A stretch of 64,000 nucleotides of DNA, from positions 3,410,001 to 3,474,000 of the forward strand of contig CM066303.1 of assembly GCA_033807695.1 (NCBI GenBank), read 5' to 3'. The notes beneath the pieces were generated by a model. The model did not search any database and was not told the origin of the DNA. It was given only the letters and a program-made list of their open reading frames with translations. This document shows, piece by piece, positions 11,964-23,578 of the stretch (its first letter is position 1; the number at the start of each line of letters is the position of its first letter). The DNA is from Daedaleopsis sinensis (lineage: Eukaryota; Basidiomycota; Agaricomycetes; Polyporales; Polyporaceae). The position numbers and the translations under genes were made by a program.

Positions 11964-12004
11964 CCCCGTTCACTATCGTACCGTCCCCGCTCAAGCCCTC
12001 CTCC

Positions 12005-14500
12005 ATGTCAAACGCTGAGCCTGTACTGCCGCAATCCGAATTAGCAGAGGTCTCCGCTAGAGCTCCAGAGCAGAACCATGAATCGGGACCTACTATTCGT
12101 GAGAACGCACATGGTGAAGGCGGCGGGGATACACTCGTACGTCGCAGCTCTATGGTCTCTAGGGTAATATTGTCTGAGTGAGATGTGCATAGGATGCAGA
12201 GCCTATCGTATCAGTGCCACTGCCGCCCTTCTTAGGTGGCTGCAAGATACCGAGCCCAGAGGTATGAGTTGCCATATCATCATCGGTCGCTTGTAAGATC
12301 CTCACCAAGCACAGGACCGATGGTACGAGCGGCAGGAGACCTTGTTCACCGAAAAGGAGAAGACCGAATCTATGGAAGAAATCGCGAAGATAGTCAAGCA
12401 GTACAGCGATGACATGGTGAAGCGTTGGAAGGAGGAGATGGATACACTACTCGTATACGTGCGTGACTCGTACCTCCATGACATTGCAACCAATATGCAA
12501 GCTTCTCATACACAGGCCGGCCTGTTCTCCGCTGTCCTCACAGCGTTCAACGTTCAATCATACCTACTCCTCACTCCGCCGCCCCCGGATCCTGTTCTCG
12601 CTACCCTCCAGCAAATCTCGCTGCAGCTCAACAGCTTCACAATAAATCCTCCCCTCGTGAACTCGACACGGCCTGCGAGCACCCTGACAGCTGCTCCCGC
12701 ACCACCTCCTGAACGCTGGGCCGTAGCCCTGAATGTCCTGTGGTTTTCGAGTCTGATCTTCAGTCTGTCGGCCGCGTCGGTCGCCATCATGGTCAAGCAA
12801 TGGCTGGCCGAGTACAGCACCGGCATCTCGGGATCCTCCCCTCATATCACACGGGTTCGGCAGCATCGACTGAACAGCCTCAGGAGGTGGAGGGTTGCTG
12901 AGATCATCGGTGTTCTACCTGTTCTCCTGCAAATCGCGTTATCCCTGTTCTTTGCCGGCATGCTCGTCCTATTGTGGCATCTCAATTATACTGTTGCCAT
13001 CGTTGCAACCATCCTGATTGGAGCACTGTTCGTTGTTACACTCGTCACAATCGCCCTGCCAGCCCTCAGCCGTAACTGCTGCTATATCTCGCCACCCGCT
13101 ATTGGATTTGCTTTGGCGGTGCAGCCTCTTGCTGATACTTTAACTAGGCTGTCTATGAAAGTTTGGCGTAAATTACCAGACCATCACTGGTCACAGGATA
13201 CAGCCGAGAAGGTGTACTCATATTTGGCCTTTCTTGCAGTGTTTACTATACGCGGAAAGGAGCTCAACACTGTTTCCAACAACGAAAAGAAACTCGATGC
13301 TGATATGGCTACCACAGCATTTACCACCACCCTGGACCCTCGCAGTATCACCGCCTCCATGCCCGTTGTCACAATGCTGGATCTCAAACGCGCCTCTCGT
13401 TACTTCTCGCAGATCAAGGCTGAACTCACGCGACACGAGCAATGGGTCCATGTCTACAACCAGGTACCCTGCGTATTATCTAGTGGACTCTTGGCCATGG
13501 CCGCTACCGTCACTGAGGGCTACATGGAGGACACAGACACAGCCGACTGGGCAAAACAGCTCAAAGTGTCTCTACAATATTACCGAGCATGCAACACAGC
13601 TCCATCCGACATGTGCATGGACCTTGTAAGCGTATCTCAAGACCTTGCAGCTCGGGACCCCGCGTGCGAACTTTCTGTGCTTCGTGATGATCTGTGTAGA
13701 TCACTTCAAAGTGTCTATAGAAATCAGAAGACACTGAGTGCACAAGCCAGAAATCGGGGTGAGCAGCAGCTAGAGTCTTAATCGCCACATTTAGGGATAA
13801 GCTGACATGTGTGCCTTAGTCGCAACTTTTGCAACGCAGCTACGAACTCGAATTCAGGAGGGGCTTGAAGAAAACGATCCCGTAATTGTCTTCGCAGATG
13901 GATGGGCGGCCACCTTGCCGCCGTTCCTCTATGCCCTACATCATGCAGCAAGCGATGAAGATTTTCTGCAGGTCTGGGTCCATCCGCGCTATGGACTTGA
14001 AGGGATTCTCCGTCTCTCTTTGCCCGCTACCAGGAGGACCGCATGGATTTGGTCTGGCATCATCCATGATCTTCGAGACGTGCTGGAGACTGGTCGGAAC
14101 GCGGACAGATTGCTCTTTAACGAGCTCAGAGAGGCATTGAACATCAAGAAATTGAGCCCTCACGAGTATGTTGATCCTAGCGAATGGAAAATGGAGATCG
14201 AACGCTGTCAAGGGCGGGTCAAGGATTGGATTTCACGAGTAAGACAGAATTTGAACCCGGTAAGAGTATTATCTCGGGTCTTCAGACTCGTTGCAAAGCT
14301 GACATTCAATTGATATACAGCCGCCTCCGCAAGGGACAGTCCGCCTCGTCTCTGACTCAAATCCCGACCGAGCATGGTCCTCTCCAACTCACCCTGATTT
14401 GAAGTCCATTGGCGCATCGTGGCGACAGCGGCATACATGCGTATCCTCTAGCAATCTTCTCAAGCTCTCCGACGCTATGCCCCCTCAGCCTGTCTTTTGA
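12005..14500 (+). CDS. DUF6535 domain membrane protein, copy B
   Basis: Proposed exons are 12005-12163, 12193-12261, 12315-12458, 12516-13758, 13820-14259 and 14321-14500, giving 744 aa. The layout is the same as copy A: a variable N-terminus, the acidic helix ending DTLLVY, the AGLFSAVLTAF helix start, hydrophobic segments WFSSLIFSLSAASVAIMV and VLPVLLQIALSLFFAGMLVL, and MVKQWLAEYSTG. Reading through intron 3 gives a longer open frame, but that inserts about 18 residues in the middle of the conserved DTLLVYAGLFSA join, so the splice is preferred. The first intron would be only 29 nt and is uncertain. The upstream leader is split by the LTR retrotransposon ending at 11,963, so its original promoter now lies 1.4 kb further away. 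Function is unknown; two or three membrane helices place it in a membrane. Confidence 0.84.
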
Positions 14501-16767
14501 TCATGCGGCTCATGACCGGCCACTCGACCACCCGCGTCTTGATTCAGATGCTACATTGGCTCCCGGCTCACTCATTCCACCGCAAGAATCCGCTTCAATG
14601 TTCCCCGCCTGCATCTCTCTTCGCAGCATTCGAAGTTCATACTCATCTCATGGCATATCGTCCGCGTACCAAACACTCGACCATGGGTGTTCGCTCTCTG
14701 CCCGCCAGCGTGCCGACGTATATCGGTGTTCCGCACAATCATATCCTCCTCCTCTATCCAACCTACATCCCGACCGTCGACTCCCTGACCTCCGGATGCG
14801 GACAAACGCACCGCGGTACATCCACCCGATGGATACCGCACGGCGCACGGTCTTCTCCATAGGCCACTGGTACCTTCGGAGCTGCATCCCAATCGTCGAC
14901 TCTACTAGCTCCCCTGGACAATCCATCACTACCGTCCTGCCAGAGCACATAGACCGCTTCATGCTTCTCCTCCTCCTCATCCACCATCCCCGTTATTTAT
15001 CGCTTGTCGGCTCGAGATTGCTCGATCATATCCGCATGTCAGACCGACCGTCGTGAACATGCACTGCGCATGCTACGACCGACTGCTCGTTCTTGAGCTA
15101 TCTCCAACCGGCTCCCTAGCGTGCTCTACCCCCCTCGACTCCATCTTGACGTACCTACCTAAATCTGAACAATGTCGCACCCTTCCCGCTGTTTGACTCG
15201 CTGTATCCTCAAGTTCCCATGACATTCCGAGCACCATAGATTCGTCCAGTCTTCAACAGACTGACCATTTTTCGCTTCACACTCCTCGCACTTCAGAACA
15301 TCCCATGCATCCATTTTTTTCCCTGAATGTATTCGCGCTCGTACCTAGCTCTCGACAGTTCCAACAACAAGCCGACTCTCCGCATTCTCCCTGTCTTCAA
15401 CAGACCGACGGCTTCACCGTGTCCCAAACCTATTCCGCTCGCTCCGTACTCTCCCGGGTACTGTCTCTCCCGTCCGACTCCCAACTTCGCACATCTCTTT
15501 TGGTCCCCTACACGTCTTCGGTACCATCCAGCGTCCACTTTCCTGCTCAACACCGCTCTCAATGCAGCCCCTTCACCAAGGTTTCCTCCATGTTCTCGAG
15601 CGAGTCGCATCCCGGAACCCGACCTAGCCAGAATGTAAGCCAGTGACCACGTTCTACGCTCAAGCTCGTGAACTCACACCTAAGTGCGTCGTCCAGCTGC
15701 TCATCCACCCACACCTCGCACTTCGCACCGCAGCAGAGCTGCCGAGCAAGCCGGTCTACGATGGACCGGTGCGTCTTTTAAAACTCTAGTAGTGAGTTTG
15801 CTTCCGAGCTACTCGTTACTCAGGAGCTCACCGAACACCATACAGGGCACCATGGCACTCCGATAGGACAGCCTCTCGGGGCTCGCCGCTGACGGGTTCG
15901 CCGTCGCGACTCGTTCGTGGCGGCTCCAGTTGCTCTGTCGCGTCTCCGAGCCCGTCGCAGCGTCTCCGCGTGCTCCAAAGTGCACTCTCCTACATACAAG
16001 AGCGCGGAGGTGTACGAGAGCATCAGCGCAGGTCCCTGCCGGACCATGTTCATCACGAGGTGCATGCAGGGCTCGGCTACGCGATCGTCGACTTCCTTCG
16101 CCATGCAGGCTCACACGCCTGAACAATCGCACCTGTCTCGCGCACATCCGGGTCAGCTACCTGCTCGCGCTCCGGGCACTCGAGGAGACGCACTTCGCGT
16201 CTGTGTCGGACGAGCAGACCGTTCCCAGCAGCCCCGATCCCGTTCCGCGACCGCAGCCCGTAGAATCCCGTCCGACCGGACGCTGGCTGACATCGAGCAC
16301 GCCCGATGACGAACCCGCTCCACGAGAAGGGGCGGAAGAGGCCCAAGACTCGGCAGACGGTGATGGCTGAGATGGAGGCCGAGTCCGAGACATGGGGTAG
16401 GGAGCTGTCGTATGACCTGAGTCCGGCGACGAGGAGGAGGAGCGGCGAGGGGAATGGCGCATGGCTTTGAGACGAAAGTCCGGGCAGCGTCGAGTTGGGC
16501 GGTTGCGGGGCCTCGCAAGCGTCTTGCTCAGAGCACATGTATGTATTATAATATAGCGCAAGGTAGTCTACACACCGCGATCCCACGCGATCTCGGGCGA
16601 GCGCACCCCAAGGCTGGCCGATGCGGATGTGCCGCTCGCCGTTCGGGAGTGCAGGGCCTGTGTGTCGCTTCGTGTCGATGAGCAGCCTCGTGCCTGGTGA
16701 GATGAGGGGCGTGAGCGCATGTTGTCGAACACCACACTTGCTTAGAAGTGGGCCAGGTCTGGCACAA
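14501..16767. other. Unit B decayed sequence, no intact gene
   Basis: This corresponds to unit A 2,981-5,240. It includes the diverged counterpart of the IRV..LLAL..LEETH.ASVSDEQ fragment (about 16,135-16,215) and the AT-rich island at about 16,540 with TGTATTATAATATAGCGCAA. I see no complete gene. Confidence 0.45.
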
Positions 16768-18179
16768 TACGATTGATGAGTATGGTGGGTACTAAAAGCT
16801 GTAGTACGTATAGAACTCTTTAGACTCCAATAACTGTCAGCAGTCCAGGAGAGATAGAGCTTAACAAGGGGACAGGGGCTGGATCCAGGCAATGAGCAAT
16901 GAAACAATGATATGAGCAGTGGTACATCCATTAATAACAAGCACAGATAGCGTGCTCCTCGTTACAGTTTATGTAGACATAGACTCAGATAGTGTAGGAT
17001 TTTAAACAAGAGCAATTTGCTGGGGCTGCTGGGAAACAAGCTTTACAGCTTGAACAAGACATATGTGGTTATCTTTCAGTTCTAGACTCCTATGGATAAT
17101 CTAGAGATGTAGAGCTTGAAATTCTGAACTCAACGATATATAACATGTCTATGTTCACTTAGAATATGCAGTCACTTATGTGTTGTGATGTAAGTGTGAC
17201 AAAGTGTGACAATGTCATGTGACCGTAATACATAAGCGCCCATCGGCCGAAACAACATGGGCTGAACAGGCCCCGCTCCTGGAGCAGGGCCCTGGAAGCA
17301 CACAAGGGGGCAAATTATTGCCTTATATGGCGTTTGAGCGCGTATTTTCGGCCGATCAGTGCGTTGCTTACTACCTTTACAGCTTGAATAGTATGTGTTA
17401 TTGTTGCACTACTTACCCAAAGGCTTCACTTCAAGGGAGGTCAATTTTTCATTTTCTGTCTGCTTGTAGCCATGCTTTAGAGCTACTGAATGATATTATT
17501 CTTATGCTCTATAGACCATTTGTTCTTTATCTATAGGCAATATAAACTTGCCCAAATGCGGAAATAAGAGCCACCTGGATAGAAGACATTAGTACTTACA
17601 CTCAATATATCACAATTCAATTGCCCATTGGCTGGGATAAGTTGCTGGGCCTGCCCCGCCGCCAGCGGGGCAGGCAAAGCACGGACTTATCAGGTGTTTG
17701 GGCGGTTATTTTTGACCTATTAGTGTGTAACTTACATCCTTTGCTAGGTCGTACTAGGGATGTGTTACTATCCTAGTCCTTACAAGTAAGAAACATTTGA
17801 AGTGATGAATTTTCATTTTCTGTATACTTGTAGCTATGCTTCAGACCTACTGAATGGTGTTATTGTCATGGTGTATAGATCATTAGTTATTCTTCTATGG
17901 CCGATATAAACTTGCCTAAATGCGGAAAGTCAGGCCTAGCTGAGGCTGCTCTGGCGCTATAGGCCCTCTGTGGCGGTGTTTTGGGCGTCTGGCCAACCCT
18001 AGCCTAGGGTTTGTTCATTAGAGTGAGTTCTTACTCTACTCTTACTGTTGATTATGTCATCATTTACCCTAGATTATCGGAGTCTGAAAGTTATTCCCAC
18101 GGGCTCAGGTTCGCGTCCCACTTTTTGGCTGTAAGTGTCGTCCATAAAGAACGATTTCTTCGTAAACTCATCAATCGTA
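16768..18179 (+). mobile_element. Non-autonomous TIR DNA element, copy 1 (1,412 bp)
   Basis: It is bounded by 14-bp perfect inverted repeats TACGATTGATGAGT (16,768-16,781) and its complement (18,166-18,179), each beginning with TA, which could be a TA target duplication. Unit A lacks it, and its position interrupts the A/B alignment. An inverted copy is at 53,793-55,204. Inside, two diverged halves repeat each other (for example ATATAAACTTGCCNAAATGCGGAAA at about 17,545 and 17,905). No transposase is recognisable; the 105-aa frame at 17,219-17,536 has no known motif. The two copies share 16,736-18,180, 32 bp beyond the left TIR. Confidence 0.75.
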
Positions 18180-21100
18180 ACTCATGTACTTAGCCGTGGT
18201 CATCCATACGAGTCGCGACATTGACCTTCGGCCTTCTTCCTCCTCCTCCTCTGTCTTCCCTCCACAGTCATGCGCCGCCACGCACTGCAGTGCTCGACGG
18301 AACCGCGTCGGCATACGGAGCGTGCGTCTCTCGGTGATATCTCGAGGGCGTCAGCGTCCAGACAGCCCATCCCGACACACAACGCGCGTGGCGTCCGTTG
18401 CGCTGCACTGAGTGCGTTATGCGCCTGCGGACTGCGTCGCGGAGGATGCGCACGTACCTTCTGTGCGACAATCAAGTCCGCACGAGTTAAATCTACGGTA
18501 CGAGCTGCCGGATGACATGCTTGGGCCTGCGTACGGAAGGCAGACCTGGCAGGGTGTCGTATCTTTCCCATTTCGCATGATTCGCCTCCAGGACCGCGTT
18601 CGAGCGAAGAGCCTGTACATGCGTATGGCCGTGTCGCGAGCCGTGAAAGATGTGCTTCTCGTGAAGGCGCTCTCCTGGTGCTTGCGTACGGTGCCCTATT
18701 CCGAGTCCGAGTGTGGCCCCGCCGACGCATCCGGAGTTCGTTTGCGGATAAGTTTTGCAAGTCTGTGAGAAGCCTAACATGAGCGCACGCACGTCCTGCC
18801 AGTGCGTGGCGGCGCATCCCGCACATCTCATCCTCGATATGTGCAGGATGCGCCCCGACCTGTGCTCGTACCTATCGGGTCTCGCTCCTGGTGTTGAGCG
18901 CAGCCGAGCTCGTGCGGATAGTGTAGAAGCGCAGGGTGTCGCATCGCGAACCGTAACGGATGTGTCGAGCGTTGTCCTGTCGCGACGACGTCGTCCTGGT
19001 GATCCACACAGATACGGTACCTGGCGCAGATGCATTTGGCGTCGGATTCCCGGGTCGGGCTTGCAAAAGTCTGCGGGAAGCTCAAGTGAGCCAATTGCAC
19101 GCGTACGGTCTCCCGCATGCGGCGCATCCTGCACATATCGCCCTGAGGACGAGATGTGCAGGATGTGCCTGCTAGTGCGGGGTCTGGGTTCGTCCTCGCA
19201 CCTGTTAGCCTGTCGCGGTCGGCCGGTGCCCGGAGGGATACAATATCCAGTTCCCTAGGTATCGCGAACACGGTGTCAGCGCGCGTTTTGAGATCGCGCG
19301 GAGATTCGACGGGGGTTTCTGGCGGCGTGCAAGACAGGTCTGTGTGCACCGGACGAATTGATAACGAGATGAGCAGGATGCGCTTGCGGGGCCTGTGTGC
19401 GTACACGTACCTGTGGACTTTCTCGCGTTCGGCTGGTGTCCAGATGGGTATGTTACTGAGTTCCGCAGAGATCGCGAAAACGCTGATGCGCGTGACACGC
19501 GTGTAGCACGCGTTATGAGAGCACGCGAGAGCATACGGAGAGGGGAGGGAATGACGCGCGTCGAGGACACGTCGATGGGGTGGATGCGTACGGCACGCGA
19601 GCTTGGAACGTCGCGGACCCGTTCAAGCGCATAGAGCGCGTCTGACAACCGCACGGCGAGGGGGTTTGTTCACTTCCAGGGAGCCGGGGGACGAGTTCAT
19701 GCGTACGGAGCGCATTCAATATTAATAACTGTGCCTGGCGGTGTGCATGCGCGCATCATGCGCGTGCGCTTTCTCATGTTCAAAGTGTAACGTGTATGCG
19801 CAGCGAATGCAAGAGCACTGACTCACCGAACCGAACCACACCCACACTGTGTGTCCCTCGTTCGCTCAGGCCATTCCGGAACGTTCATCGGTCCGGGGCC
19901 AGGCAGGCGCAGGTGCGAGGGGACGCGCAGGGAGCGTTGCACAAGAGCCGGGGGGTCGACGGGCACCAGTCGCGCACAGATTCAGAGGGAATGAGTGCAG
20001 GAGAGAATACATGCGGCGGCAGCGGACACGACGGCAGGAGAGAACGAGGAGCACGAGCGAGAGCGCCCGCGTCTGCGTGCGCGTCTGACGTCATCGACTC
20101 TGCCACAAGCGCCGAACAGGACCACCTCCATCTTCGACGTTCGTCTCTGTGTCGTCTCTATCCTTGCGTCTCCTCCCCATCAGGCTGCAGCTTCTGCTGC
20201 TCTGCTCATCACGACCGCTTGTGCTTGTCTCCCATAACACTCGCTCTCGCCCTGGCTCCTCCCGACTCACTCGACTCCCTCGACGCGTCTCTCTTGTGAC
20301 TATCCCCTCTGCGCATTGCGCCGGCGGCGGCCGCCTCCCTGGAGACTACTGGAGTGCAACTCACGGTTGTCTGAGCCTATGCGCCAGGTAATAACATGTT
20401 TTCGGCCTCTAGATCTACCCCACACAACTGTGTACTCCGTATCCAATATATGCACTGTGTCCCTCGACTCGCCCGCCTATCTGCTTCTCTCTATGCCTGT
20501 ATGCATGTCAGTCCTGCCTAGTGTATGTACAATGCCATCTGGACGACTCTCCCGTACCTCTGTTCCGGACTCCGGGCCTAAGCCATTTTCTCTCCATCAC
20601 TCGTATTCTCTGACACGCGTGAATATCTAGCTCGCTTCCTCGTTTGTAACTCGCGCAAGACACTGGCACCCCTCGCAAACAAGAAGCCCCCATCCGCTCA
20701 TGTGTACCTCCCCCCTATGAGGCTGGCTTCACATCTCCATCAAGTAGGGTAAGTTCGTCCCCTCCCCACAACTCATCCCTGCTCAACCACATCCCGTACT
20801 ATGTTCTCTGTGTGCATATATCGATTCCGCGTTTCACCATACGTGACGTCCTCAGCGTGCTCGAGATCTGGTCATATCGACGGCCTCCATGCATCCTCCC
20901 AAGCAAAGCGACATTTCCTGCTTTTTACTGCGCTCGGCTGCCACGCTATTCTGCGCCTGACCGCACAAACTCTACGCACCGCCCTCGCGGCGGTCGTGAC
21001 ACCGGCCTACCCAAGTTCCTCGACGTCTCGTGGTCCAACACTCTGCTGACGGACCTCACCTTAGTATCCAGCTCGCGGCCTTTCTAGGACTCGCGGTTGC

Positions 21101-21354
21101 CGCAAAGGAGAACCTTAATCCGCTCGTGCACACCTCGCACTCAGGAGTCTCACTGTCATCACGGCTTCCGTGAAGTATGATGCGTCTTTGCACAACTCCT
21201 CGCAAGGCTCTGTCCCACATGTGAGTAAACCTCCGTCTACTGAAGTGCTTCGCGCCAAAATATCTTACAGTCTTCACTACGTCTGCCAAGGACTCTGCAT
21301 CGGGAACGCGGCGACAGCGTTCATGCGATCGTCTTCCACACCTCATCATCCCAA
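18180..21354. other. Unit B decayed sequence with dyad repeats, no intact gene
   Basis: This corresponds to unit A about 5,240-8,400. About 18,500-19,650 holds the second copy of the GCATCCTGCACAT dyad array (dyads near 18,812 and 19,127). About 19,880-20,400 resembles 7,100-7,600. No convincing protein-coding gene was found. Confidence 0.45.
18500..19650. repeat. Degenerate tandem repeats with GCATCCTGCACAT dyads (unit B)
   Basis: The clearest dyad, at about 19,122-19,170, has 15-bp perfect arms GCGCATCCTGCACAT and its near-complement ATGTGCAGGATGTGC around a 17-nt loop. A second lies at about 18,806-18,850 and a worn one near 19,370. Spacing is about 315 and 245 bp, much like unit A. Confidence 0.5.
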
Positions 21355-21958
21355 ATGGTCCACCTCACCGTCGCCTTCGTATCCGCCCTCCTTGCCGCGG
21401 CCGGCTTTGTCAAAGGGGTAGCGGTCCCCCGCCACGACGAACCTACGCTTGAACCCATCCCCACCGGCACCCCGACGGCTTCTCCCTCGGCCGGACCGCC
21501 GAGATCGTTAACGGAAGCACCATCTGGGAGTTCCTCGGCGAGGACGCCACCACCGTTAACCCGGATGGCTACGTCAACTCGCCCCCGCCCAAGGAGTCCG
21601 CCGCCGTGCCTGATGTATCCTCCGGTGCGCTCGTCAAGGGCGACAGAATCTACTGCGGCGGCTATGGCCCTGGCGTGACTGCGGACTAGGTGAACGTCGC
21701 ACAGGGCTGTGGTCATGTGCCGAGACGGGTTCTCCTTCGATGGGCGGAGCATCGCGCGCGTGTACTCCGACGGCGTCGCCTACGGGTGCAACTGCGCGGG
21801 CTCGCCGACGTGCACACGACGATCTGTGGCTCTACTCCGGGCTGGTCAACTCCAGGTGCAGCTTCGTGCACGGCTGGTGTGCGAGTGCGTGGTGGTATCG
21901 CATCGACATTGTCCGGGCTGCCTACGGCCGCACCAAGACGCGCAGTCGGTTCTGTTGA
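21355..21958 (+). pseudogene. Broken small secreted-protein gene
   Basis: The ATG at 21355 opens a clear signal peptide (MVHLTVAFVSALLAAAGFVK). The mature region then continues in other frames: about 21,483-21,690 encodes NGSTIWEFLGEDATTVNPDG and ends GPGVTAD before a TAG; about 21,715-21,815 encodes CRDGFSFDGRSIARVYSDG and the cysteine-bearing YGCNCAGSPTC; about 21,820-21,958 encodes DDLWLYSGLVNSRCSFVHGW and ends RSRFC. At least three frame changes and one stop break it. The pattern (signal peptide, aromatic core, clustered Cys) fits a small secreted fungal protein of unknown family. Introns might explain one break but not the in-frame TAG plus the others. Confidence 0.6.
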
Positions 21959-22838
21959 ATAGGTGCGCATTTTGTTCCGCTGCATCTCTAATTCTGTGCC
22001 TGTCGTTTCGACCGACAGACGACTGAAGCAGTGAAGCTCAGCGCTTCTAGAAAGAAGAATGAGGCGTAAAAGGTGGTTTCTCGCCTCTTGTTAATTTTGT
22101 ATGGTCGTTGTCGGGTTCTCTGTTTGATAATATGGGGAGTATGGCGGTCTCGCGGTGGAGATGCGTGCAAGGACGGATTTCTCAGCTAGTTCAGGCTGGT
22201 GTCGGCTCCGAAGGTAACGGGAACAGCTGAGGTAGTGTGCTCAGCTAGAGGGTGCACATGTGCGTCTTGCACAGTCATCATTCAGATACGTGACACCGCT
22301 CATATCGCTAGCTTTCAAGTATACTCCTGCCGCGAATCCAGGTTCTGAGCGCTGAGCGATGTTCGTGACATCGTCTCATGCGAGCTGTGTCGGTAAGTCT
22401 ATCGACGATTTCGCGTTTCCATCAAGGGCCCGTGTAACGCGCACACTGACAGCGGACATGCCTCGTTCTACCCCCTGCGACTTGAAGAGGTCTAGACGGT
22501 GCTGTGAACGTCGGATATGTACGTGCTCTCTTTCTCGCAACTTCAGGTCGTCGGATCGTTAAAACCCGATCGGACGTCCCTCCACAGCTCTACACAACGT
22601 GCTCGACGTTTCTCGCGACTACTTCTACAACGTTCTTCGAGGTCGACTAGTTCATTCAAGGTGAGTCCGAACGCACCTCTGGCGCCCGTCTTCAAATACC
22701 AACAGCTTCATGGAATGCTGGCGCTGTCCACACAGCGCGTTCGACCTTCCACAACGTATATTGGGATGTGGTGGCTCGGTCCCCTTCCGCGGGTGACAGC
22801 GAGTGCGTGCACTCCGGGAATAGGAATAGTCTGTCGCG
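21959..22838. other. Unit B tail to KDZ1 insertion site, no gene
   Basis: About 22,300-22,831 aligns with unit A 9,420-9,990. The region ends at the KDZ1 target duplication TGTCGCG (22,832-22,838). No supported gene. Confidence 0.45.
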
Positions 22839-23578
22839 CAGCCCGTTACATTACTTTTGTAAGACCTACTTACCACCCGGACACTACGAACGCCCACATA
22901 TACTTGTGACCCGGTACCGGGCGGTACACCTCTTGTCCTACATATCGTTCACCGGCCGGTCTTTGGCTAGGCGCTCACCTACGATGGCTGAAGTAGTTCG
23001 CCCTTCAGATCAGTTACTCGCATATCTGTCTCGCAGTACATACCTAGACACGTAAATATATTCCTTTCCATGCTATGGACGCTTTTCGGAGGCACTTCAA
23101 AGCCCACAATGCGATTTCCGGAGCTGGAAACGGGTGCTGGAATCAGCTCGCATCACCAGCAGGCTCGCTGAATCGCTGTTTATGATTGCACATCGCTTCT
23201 GCATACATGGTAAGCTCGAAGAGACTTTAATGAGACATCATTGAAGGTATAATGGGTGCTAATCGAGGAGAAATACTCATCTCGTGCTTTGCGGGCGCAG
23301 ATCTCCGGCCGGTGCAGTAACCCTTGGAATAGGTGAAGTTACCGGCCGGAATACTAAGTATTGGTGTAAAAGTGAGCGGCCGGTGCTGTAGCCCTTGTGT
23401 AAATGGCACCGGTCGCTGAAGCAAGTGTTGAAAAGATACTTGAGGGGCCGGCATACTTGGGCTTCAAAGTATGCGGAGCGGCCGACCTATGAAGTATGGA
23501 GACAATCAGTGCCGGGCGGTGTGGCACTGGTTCGGATGGGCCAAAGTGTTGTGGTTAAATCAAACATTGTTGTTGAGT
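22839..23578. repeat. KDZ1 left terminal and subterminal repeat region
   Basis: It starts with the terminal inverted repeat (about 22,839-22,930) with ACTTACCACCCGG and GACCCGGTACCGGGCGG. Between 23,290 and 23,520 it has repeated GC cores in an otherwise AT-balanced sequence: CCGGCCGGTG, ACCGGCCGGAA, GCGGCCGGTG, GGCACCGGTCG, GGGGCCGGC and GCCGGGCGGTG. These look like subterminal transposase-binding repeats. No gene. Confidence 0.6.

Noticed and set aside
17219..17536. 105-aa frame inside the TIR element as a transposase remnant
   Set aside because: No catalytic motif or similarity is recognisable, and the frame is repeated in copy 2 only because the whole element is.
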